Source: an uncultured Ruminococcus sp. (GTDB lineage: Bacteria > Bacillota > Clostridia > Oscillospirales > Ruminococcaceae). Taken from it: a stretch of DNA of 12,161 nt. Shown here piece after piece: positions 6,896-12,161 of this stretch. The stretch spans positions 1-12,161 of the forward strand of contig CAMWXM010000072.1 of the NCBI GenBank assembly GCA_947178195.1. Direction: 5' to 3'. The stretch's first letter is position 1. Each line of letters opens with the position of its first letter. Both the position numbers and the translations under genes were made by a program. The notes beneath the pieces were generated by a model. It saw nothing but the letters and a program-made list of their open reading frames with translations. It did not search any database and had not been told where the DNA came from.

Positions 6896-8292
6896 GTATA
6901 CAATATCTTGGTTTTGATGAGATAAGCGGTCCGCTTGTTGCTCTTGACAATGTAACCGGTGTGGGATATGACGAGGTCGCTTATATCAAGCTCAGCGATG
7001 GAAGCGAAAGAACCGGAAGAATTGTCGAAATTTCGGGAGATAAGGCAATTTTACAGGTTTTCGAGGGAACAAAGGGGTTATCTCTTAAAAATACTAAAAC
7101 TAAATTTACCGGTAAACCTATGGAGCTTGCTCTTTCCGAAGAAATGCTGGGAAGAGTGTTCAGCGGTTCGGGAAAACCAATCGACGGTCTGGGGGATATT
7201 TACCCTGAAAAGTACGCCGATATAAACGGTAAGCCTTTAAATCCTGTTTCAAGAACATATCCGAGAAACTATATCAGAACCGGCATTTCCTCTATAGACT
7301 GTCTTATGACACTTATCAGAGGGCAGAAGCTTCCGATTTTTTCAGGTTCGGGACTTTCTCATAACAAGCTTGCCGTTCAGATAGTAAGACAGGCAAAAAT
7401 TGCCGACGAAAACGGACAGGATTTTGCTATCGTTTTCGGCGCAATGGGCGTTAAAAACGACGTTGCCGATTATTTTAAAAAATCATTTGCTGAAAGCGGC
7501 GTTCAGCAGAAGGTCGTTATGTTTATGAATCTTTCAAACGACCCGATAATTGAAAGAATTTTAACGCCAAGATGCGCTTTAACAGCGGCTGAATACCTGG
7601 CGTTTGAGAAAAATATGCATATTCTGGTAATACTTACTGATATTACCTCTTACTGTGAGGCACTTCGTGAATTTTCATCTTCAAAGGGTGAGATTCCAGG
7701 AAGAAAAGGCTATCCGGGATATCTTTATTCGGATCTGGCATCACTTTATGAGAGAGCTGGTATCGCTGAAGGCTCAACGGGAAGCGTTACTCAGATACCA
7801 ATACTGACAATGCCAAACGATGATATAACCCATCCTATACCCGATTTGACCGGATATATTACGGAAGGTCAGATAGTTTTAGACAGAAGCCTTGACCAGA
7901 CGGGAATTTATCCATCTGTTTCTATTTTGCCGTCGCTGTCACGTCTTATGAAGGACGGTATCGGCGAGGGTTATACAAGAGCAGATCACTCGGTAGTTGC
8001 AAACCAGCTTTTTGCGGCATACGCTAAGGTTCAGGACGCAAGGTCGCTGGCTTCGGTTATCGGTGAAGAAGAGCTTTCGGATAACGACAGAAAGTATATC
8101 GAATTTGGTACACAGTTTGAAAAGCACTTTATTTCTCAGAAATTCAATGAGGATCGTTCTATGGAGGAAACCCTTGATTTAGGCTGGTCGCTGCTGTCGC
8201 TTCTGCCGAAATCAGAGCTTGACCGTGTGGACGAAGAGCTTCTGGATAAGTATTACGACAGCGAGAGCGCTGCAAGGAAATTTGAGCTTTAA
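6892..8292 (+). CDS. ntpB: V/A-type ATPase subunit B (non-catalytic, Arg-finger)
   Basis: A 466-residue B subunit of normal length. It has the ATPase alpha/beta fold but a degenerate P-loop, SGSGLSHN at 151-158, where A has a Walker A motif; this separates B from A. R351 in LPSLSRLMKDGIG corresponds, by my recollection, to the arginine finger R350 of Enterococcus NtpB, completing the catalytic site on the adjacent A subunit. Other family blocks are GRVFSGSGKPIDG (87-99), ILVILTDITSYCEALRE (244-260) and GRKGYPGYLYSDLASLYERAG (270-290). The start ATG 6892 overlaps the stop of A (ATGA) with AAAAGGAGAG at 6873-6882. No frameshift or missing segment is seen. Confidence 0.97.
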   Translation: MSIQYLGFDEISGPLVALDNVTGVGYDEVAYIKLSDGSERTGRIVEISGDKAILQVFEGTKGLSLKNTKTKFTGKPMELALSEEMLGRVFSGSGKPIDGLGDIYPEKYADINGKPLNPVSRTYPRNYIRTGISSIDCLMTLIRGQKLPIFSGSGLSHNKLAVQIVRQAKIADENGQDFAIVFGAMGVKNDVADYFKKSFAESGVQQKVVMFMNLSNDPIIERILTPRCALTAAEYLAFEKNMHILVILTDITSYCEALREFSSSKGEIPGRKGYPGYLYSDLASLYERAGIAEGSTGSVTQIPILTMPNDDITHPIPDLTGYITEGQIVLDRSLDQTGIYPSVSILPSLSRLMKDGIGEGYTRADHSVVANQLFAAYAKVQDARSLASVIGEEELSDNDRKYIEFGTQFEKHFISQKFNEDRSMEETLDLGWSLLSLLPKSELDRVDEELLDKYYDSESAARKFEL

Positions 8293-8297
8293 ATATC

Positions 8298-8313
8298 AGA
8301 GGTGATATAATTG
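8298..8313 (+). promoter_or_regulatory. RBS and TTG start of subunit D
   Basis: AGAGGTGAT (8298-8306) lies a few bases before TTG 8311. The resulting N-terminus TEQIFPTKGNL aligns with the conserved PTK-x-N-L start of subunit D, whereas the next in-frame ATG (8347) would remove that motif. This is the second TTG start in the operon. Confidence 0.75.
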
Positions 8314-8937
8314 ACCGAACAGATTTTTCCTACAAAGGGTAACTTGATGAAGGCAAGGAAAACTCTTGCTTTATGCCGTATGGGCTATGACCTTATGGAC
8401 AGAAAGCGAAATATCCTTATTCGTGAAATGATGCAGCTTATGGAAAAGGCGCAGGAGCTGCGAAACTCCGTAGAAGAAACATACCGGGAGGCTTATTCAG
8501 CTTTACAGGACGCTAACGTTACTTTAGGCGTTATAGATAATCTTGCAGAAAGCGTTCCTGTCGAGGACGGTGTGGAAATTACCTACAGAAGCGTAATGGG
8601 GGTAGATATTCCTAATGTGACGCTGACTGCCAATAAAAAGTATTTTGTTCCTTACGGTTTTTATGCTACTAATTCACAGCTTGACAAGGCATATGTTTCC
8701 TTTTCAAAGGTTAAAGCTATAACGATTATGCTGGCAGAAGTGGATAACAGTATTTATCGTCTTGCTATTGCAATAAAAAAAGCTCAGAGACGTGCAAATG
8801 CTCTGCAGAATATTCTTATTCCTAAGTTTGAAGGTACTGTCAGCTATATTATCGACAGCCTTGAAGAAAAGGATAGAGAAGAATTTTCACGCCTTAAGGT
8901 TATTAAATCATATAAGCTTAAAAAAAGTAATAAGTAA
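8311..8937 (+). CDS. ntpD: V/A-type ATPase subunit D (central shaft)
   Basis: A 208-residue subunit D, the rotating axle running through the A3B3 head. Two long helices pack as an antiparallel coiled coil: residues ~10-75, beginning with PTKGNLMKARKTLAL (7-21), and ~125-200, which contain KKAQRRANALQNILIPKF (156-173). Both blocks are diagnostic of D. Between them lies the short beta region with RSVMGVDIPNV (93-103), another family signature. The basic C-terminus (YKLKKSNK) is normal. It is the last gene of the operon and is followed within 20 nt by a strong hairpin, so transcription probably ends here. Confidence 0.95.
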   Translation: MTEQIFPTKGNLMKARKTLALCRMGYDLMDRKRNILIREMMQLMEKAQELRNSVEETYREAYSALQDANVTLGVIDNLAESVPVEDGVEITYRSVMGVDIPNVTLTANKKYFVPYGFYATNSQLDKAYVSFSKVKAITIMLAEVDNSIYRLAIAIKKAQRRANALQNILIPKFEGTVSYIIDSLEEKDREEFSRLKVIKSYKLKKSNK

Positions 8938-8950
8938 AAAATAAATATAA

Positions 8951-8994
8951 TTTTTAAAGGGGGCGCTTTTTTGTGAAAGTGTCCCCTTTAAAAA
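8951..8994. terminator. Convergent hairpin terminator between subunit D and BofC-like gene
   Basis: An inverted repeat of about 19 bp: TTTTTAAAGGGG (8951-8962) pairs perfectly with CCCCTTTAAAAA (8983-8994), and the pairing continues inward through GCGCTTT/AAAGTGT with two G-U pairs to a 6-nt loop (8970-8975). It lies 14 nt after the stop of subunit D and 1 nt after the stop of the opposing minus-strand gene, as expected of a shared bidirectional terminator. The T-run after the GC core is short (TTT, then A) on both strands, so efficiency is uncertain, although the stem is strong. Confidence 0.75.
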
Positions 8995-8995
8995 A

Positions 8996-9337
8996 TTACG
9001 AAGTATAATCTTCAATAAGAGCCTTCAGCTCCTGTTCCGTCCGCACGAAAATACCGTCGGTCAAAAGTATTTTGTCCTGGTCGCTCATAAGCGCCATGCT
9101 TATTCCCAGTTTTTTATATGGCGTAACGCTTGTCCCTCTGAAAACGGCTATTTCCCCTTCGTAAGCTTTCAGGTAATAGCCTATTTCAACCGGAGTTGTT
9201 TGTGTTGTGGTTTGCGATGCCATATCCTCTGCACGTATCTGCCGACGTTTTATCGAACTTGAAATAGTAGCAATAACTATAACTGCCGAGATCGCCATTC
9301 CCATAAGTATAACTGTAAGCGCTGCTTTTCTAGTCAT
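8996..9337 (-). CDS. Small membrane-anchored protein with BofC C-terminal-like domain
   Basis: A 113-residue protein. Residues 1-4 are short and basic, 5-27 form a single transmembrane helix, 28-50 a basic then Thr/Gln-rich linker, and 51-113 a compact domain: GYYLKAYEGEIAVFRG (53-68), a Thr-Pro strand, then the helix TEQELKALIEDYTS. This pattern (Y-x-(L/V)-(K/R)-x-Y-x-G-x-(I/V)-A-V-F ... D-Q-x-x-L-x-x-G-I-x-(V/A)-x-(T/S)-E-x-E-L-x-x-L-(I/L)-E-D-Y) is what I recall for BofC C-terminal-like domains common in Clostridia. Bacillus BofC is a forespore protein that inhibits SpoIVB signalling, but these short clostridial versions have no proven role, so I infer only an extracytoplasmic domain of unknown function. 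ATG 9337 has a strong AAGGAGG (9347-9353 on the + strand). It is divergent from the PBP gene and convergent with the ATPase operon. No convincing promoter was identified. Confidence 0.75.
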   Translation of the reverse strand: MTRKAALTVILMGMAISAVIVIATISSSIKRRQIRAEDMASQTTTQTTPVEIGYYLKAYEGEIAVFRGTSVTPYKKLGISMALMSDQDKILLTDGIFVRTEQELKALIEDYTS

Positions 9338-9533
9338 TTTTATTTTCCTCCTTATAAAGGGTCACCTAAATGTATGATTTATGATGATATAGCTATTTTT
9401 CTTAGTATTGACGAAAATTTCAAAAATATACCATTAATTTTTAAAAAAAACCCTTAACAGCATGAAAAAAATGTGTTATAATAATAAGAAAGCAATATTT
9501 TGCTTTATAACAATTTATTTAGAGGTAACTCAG
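9338..9533. other. Divergent intergenic region (BofC-like gene / PBP gene)
   Basis: 196 nt, very A/T rich. On the + strand it carries the PBP promoter (9454-9482), an A8 tract directly upstream of the -35 (9443-9450) that could act as an UP element, and the PBP RBS. On the minus strand it carries the AAGGAGG of the small membrane protein; possible -10 elements such as TATCAT (9384-9389) lack a good -35. No riboswitch, tRNA or recognisable operator was seen. Confidence 0.6.
9454..9482 (+). promoter_or_regulatory. Sigma-A-type promoter of the PBP gene
   Basis: TTAACA (9454-9459), a 17-nt spacer, then a perfect TATAAT (9477-9482) preceded by TGT, giving an extended -10 (TGnTATAAT). An A8 run at 9443-9450 lies just upstream. 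The expected transcription start, near 9488-9490, lies downstream of ATG 9462 and so rules that codon out as the start of the PBP. Confidence 0.8.
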
Positions 9534-9536
9534 ATG
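9521..9536 (+). promoter_or_regulatory. RBS deciding the PBP start
   Basis: AGAGGT (9521-9526) lies 7 nt before ATG 9534. This is the first good RBS/ATG pair after the predicted transcript start and gives a 5' leader of roughly 45 nt. Confidence 0.75.
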
Positions 9537-12161
9537 ACAGACAACAATAACAATAATAACAAAAAAAATACACGGGGACTGCATGATAAAAATATTCCTG
9601 CAAAGCGCAAGAAAAACACATCATCCTTCGCCGCTTCTAAAAAAAGCAGCACGGCGAATACACCGATAAAAAATAATACTGCTGCTCATGAAGCTCACAC
9701 TTCATCTCTTGGAAGAAAACCTAATCCGGCAGCTTCAAAGCCTGCGCCAGAAAATACCGGAGTATATAATTTAGAACCGGGATATAATGAAAGGGTTCGG
9801 CATGAACCTGCAGATAATCGCAAATCTGCGAAAAATTCCGATAAGCCACATAAAAACAAAAAGAAAAAAAAGAAAAGTACCTTCAGAAAGATTCTTACTG
9901 TTTTAGGTACGACTCTTCTTTCGATTTTTCTTGTTGTAGTTATTACCGGAACTATTGTCGTAACTGCGCTTACCATTTACGTTCTTGAATTTATGGACGA
10001 ATCGGCGGACGTTACTATAAAGGAACTGGAAAGTAGTACAAATACAATCGTTTATGCCGAGGACGCTGACGGTAATCTGATACAGCTTTACGTTGTAAAT
10101 AACGACGTCCATCGTATACCTATAGACCTGGAAAAAGTTCCTCAGCATACAAGAGATGCTTTTGTGGCAGTCGAGGACGAAAGATTCTATTCTCACGAAG
10201 GTGTTGATTATAAGCGTACCTTTGCTGCATTTGCCAATATGTTCCTGCATTTTTATGATACTCAGCAGGGCGGTTCTACTATCACTCAGCAGCTTATCAA
10301 GAATCTTACCGGCGACGACGACCCGAGCCCTGAAAGAAAAATCAGAGAAATTTTCAGGGCCATGCAGTTTGAAAAAAAATACACAAAAGACGAAATTCTT
10401 GAAGCATATCTTAACTATATCGGTTTCGGTGGTCCGAGAAATGGTATCCAGCTTGCCGCTTTAGACTATTTCGGAAAGGACGTTTCCGAGCTTTCTATCG
10501 CAGAATCGGCATGCCTTGCAGCAATACCCAAAAGCCCTGAAACTCTTAATCCATTTGCTGACAAGGAAGCCAATAAGGAACGTCAGGAAAATGTTTTGCA
10601 TCATATGTATTCCAACGGATTTATTTCATACGATCAGTATCAGGAAGCTCTTAATGAAAAGCTGGTGTTTACAGATTCGGAAGAATATAAAGCCGCTCAC
10701 CCCAAATCAGAACAAGAAAAAAAGCTTGAAAGCCAAAAGGCTACCTCATGGGTCGTAGATACGGCACTGAGGGAATATGCCGCCGTTCTTATGGACGAAT
10801 ACGGCATAGACGAAGAAGCGGCTTTTGCCCGTATCAATACCGGTGGTTATCAGATATATACTACCGTTGATATGGATATGCAGAGCTATGTGGAGGAAAA
10901 ATACCTTGACCTGAATAATCTTATGGACGCCGAAAACAATTCCTCATGGGTAGACAGCAATGACGACGGCGAATATGAACAGATTTTTCCTCAGTCCGCG
11001 TTTATTGCAATGAATTACAATGGCGAAATTTTAAGCGTTGTGGGAGGGGTCGGCGAGAAAAAGGAATCCCTTGCCTTTAACCGTGCGACAATGGCAAAGC
11101 GCCAGCCGGGTTCTTGTATAAAGCCTATCACAACTTATGGTCTTGCGCTTTATTATGACCTTATTCATTGGGGCAGCGTTTATAAGGATTCTCCTATAAA
11201 AGATTGGGATAACGGCAAAGAGGGACCTAACAACTACGACTATGTGTGGCGCAGAAGCAATATGTTTATTTTTGAAGCGTTAAGGCAGTCGAGAAATACC
11301 GTTCCGGCACAGCTTTGTAAACAGCTTACTCCTCAATCAGTATTTGATTTTGCAACGCAGAATCTTAATCTTGACCTTGTGGATATAACCGAAGAGGGCG
11401 CTACGGATATCGCTTATGCTCCGCTTACAATCGGTGCGCTGACTTATGGTATTTCACCTGAAAATCTTGTTAATGCTTATCTTCCTTACGGAAACGGAGG
11501 AACATATTGTTCATCACATATTGTAAAGCGTGTTGAAAAAGGCGATGGAACTGTGGTATATGAAAATGACGGTGACCCTCACGAAGCAGTAGATCCTGAA
11601 ACAGCATGTGTTATGAATCATCTGCTTCAGGAGGTAATCAAAAACGGTACGGGTACTGCAGCACAGCTGAGTAATAAAACAGTTGCAGGAAAAACCGGTA
11701 CTTCAGAAGACTGGAACGATCTTTGCTTTGTGGGACTTACAGAGGATTTCATAAGCGGAGTATGGATAGGCTACGACAAAAAGGAAGAGCTTAATCACGG
11801 ACTTTCTTCAGCAGGGGTATGGTATAACATTATCGGCGAATACGCAAATAATATCAAATCGGAAAACAGCTACCCTACCTGTGATACGGTCATCTCAGCG
11901 CCTATGTGTAGTCTTACGGGAAATATAGCTACCGGCTCGTGCAGCGGCGGCGTTACAGGGTACTGGAAATCAAGCAATGCTCCTTACTGCAACAATCATT
12001 CTTCCTATGAAAAGAAACCTGTTGCTACTGAAAGCGCTCCGGAAAACAATCCTGAAAATAATCAGCAGCCGGCTGAACCTGCACAAGAGCCTGCTGCGGC
12101 AGAGCCGCCTCAGGAACCGGCAAACGAACCTGCTGCGCCTGCTGAAGGCGGAGAGGAATAA
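9534..12161 (+). CDS. Class A penicillin-binding protein (bifunctional PBP1A-type)
   Basis: An 875-residue bifunctional peptidoglycan synthase (PonA/MrcA type). Residues 1-118 are a disordered Asn/Lys/Pro-rich cytoplasmic tail ending in a KNKKKKKK cluster; about 121-150 is the membrane anchor. The GT51 glycosyltransferase domain (~190-375) has EDERFYSHEG (catalytic E214), GGSTITQQL (246-254), RKIREI (268-273) and KDEILEAYLN (285-294); it polymerises lipid II. The transpeptidase domain (~485-770) has the SxxK nucleophile S527-C-I-K530, SRN (586-588) and KTGT (720-723), and cross-links peptide stems. After it come four cysteines (C783, C792, C803, C819) and a Pro/Glu/Ala/Asn-rich tail. It acts at the outer membrane face. 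ATG 9534 is chosen because a promoter overlaps the upstream in-frame ATG 9462. All catalytic motifs are intact. Confidence 0.95.
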   Translation: MTDNNNNNNKKNTRGLHDKNIPAKRKKNTSSFAASKKSSTANTPIKNNTAAHEAHTSSLGRKPNPAASKPAPENTGVYNLEPGYNERVRHEPADNRKSAKNSDKPHKNKKKKKKSTFRKILTVLGTTLLSIFLVVVITGTIVVTALTIYVLEFMDESADVTIKELESSTNTIVYAEDADGNLIQLYVVNNDVHRIPIDLEKVPQHTRDAFVAVEDERFYSHEGVDYKRTFAAFANMFLHFYDTQQGGSTITQQLIKNLTGDDDPSPERKIREIFRAMQFEKKYTKDEILEAYLNYIGFGGPRNGIQLAALDYFGKDVSELSIAESACLAAIPKSPETLNPFADKEANKERQENVLHHMYSNGFISYDQYQEALNEKLVFTDSEEYKAAHPKSEQEKKLESQKATSWVVDTALREYAAVLMDEYGIDEEAAFARINTGGYQIYTTVDMDMQSYVEEKYLDLNNLMDAENNSSWVDSNDDGEYEQIFPQSAFIAMNYNGEILSVVGGVGEKKESLAFNRATMAKRQPGSCIKPITTYGLALYYDLIHWGSVYKDSPIKDWDNGKEGPNNYDYVWRRSNMFIFEALRQSRNTVPAQLCKQLTPQSVFDFATQNLNLDLVDITEEGATDIAYAPLTIGALTYGISPENLVNAYLPYGNGGTYCSSHIVKRVEKGDGTVVYENDGDPHEAVDPETACVMNHLLQEVIKNGTGTAAQLSNKTVAGKTGTSEDWNDLCFVGLTEDFISGVWIGYDKKEELNHGLSSAGVWYNIIGEYANNIKSENSYPTCDTVISAPMCSLTGNIATGSCSGGVTGYWKSSNAPYCNNHSSYEKKPVATESAPENNPENNQQPAEPAQEPAAAEPPQEPANEPAAPAEGGEE

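Noticed and set aside
5120..8292. Possibility that A and B are F-type ATPase beta/alpha
   Set aside because: The A-specific insert, degenerate P-loop in B and flanking C, D, E, F, I and K subunits identify a V/A-type enzyme.
9408..9436. TTGACG as an alternative -35 upstream of the PBP gene
   Set aside because: At 17-nt spacing the -10 would be CCATTA, and TATACC is too close; the TTAACA/TATAAT pair downstream is far better.
9462..9533. Upstream in-frame ATG extending the PBP by 24 residues
   Set aside because: A near-consensus promoter with an extended -10 overlaps it, and there is a better RBS at ATG 9534.
9695..10250. Minus-strand open frames antisense to the PBP 5' half
   Set aside because: Low-complexity Phe runs are the complement of the Lys codons of the PBP tail; no RBS or family resemblance.
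1..12161. CRISPR array, insertion sequence, att site, tRNA or riboswitch
   Set aside because: No spaced direct repeats, transposase-like frame, tRNA-like cloverleaf or long structured leader was seen; intergenic space is too small for most of these.

Overview
The window looks like chromosome of a low-GC, anaerobic Gram-positive of the Clostridia, most likely a Ruminococcus/Oscillospiraceae-type gut bacterium. The reasons are a complete bacterial V/A-type ATPase operon, a UPF0210 protein, a BofC-like small membrane protein, strong AAGGAGG-type ribosome binding sites, frequent TTG starts and a class A PBP with a long Lys/Asn-rich cytoplasmic tail. The assignment is inference from gene content; no rRNA or other marker is present. 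I see no mobile element, CRISPR array, tRNA or phage signature.

Layout. (1) 1-342: the 3' end of a UPF0210/DUF711 (PFL-like fold) gene that begins outside the window. (2) 343-396: a short intergenic stretch with a 10-bp hairpin. (3) 397-8937: nine tightly packed + strand genes for a V/A-type ATPase in the order G/H - C - I(a) - K(c) - F - E - A - B - D. Gaps are 0-30 nt and two junctions overlap (TTGA, ATGA), so this is one transcription unit. A and B form the hexameric catalytic head, D and F the central rotor shaft, C the socket joining the shaft to the c-ring, E and G/H the peripheral stalks, I the stator membrane subunit and K the ion-carrying ring. No promoter is obvious in front of the operon; it may be read through from the UPF0210 gene. 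(4) 8951-8994: a 19-bp hairpin that appears to serve as a shared convergent terminator. (5) 8996-9337, minus strand: a single-pass membrane protein with a BofC C-terminal-like domain. (6) 9338-9533: a divergent intergenic region holding a near-consensus promoter. (7) 9534-12161: a bifunctional class A penicillin-binding protein (GT51 transglycosylase plus transpeptidase), ending exactly at the window edge.

Most of the window is well-understood machinery and I do not see a wholly new system. The observations most worth a second look are: the K (c) subunit, which appears to be an 8-kDa two-helix proteolipid behind an extra transmembrane segment and a leader-like segment with a signal-peptidase-like site, and which lacks the Na+ ligands of the Enterococcus enzyme; the rearranged subunit order, with C moved to the front; and the PBP promoter, which lies inside the apparent longest reading frame and moves the start codon 72 nt downstream.
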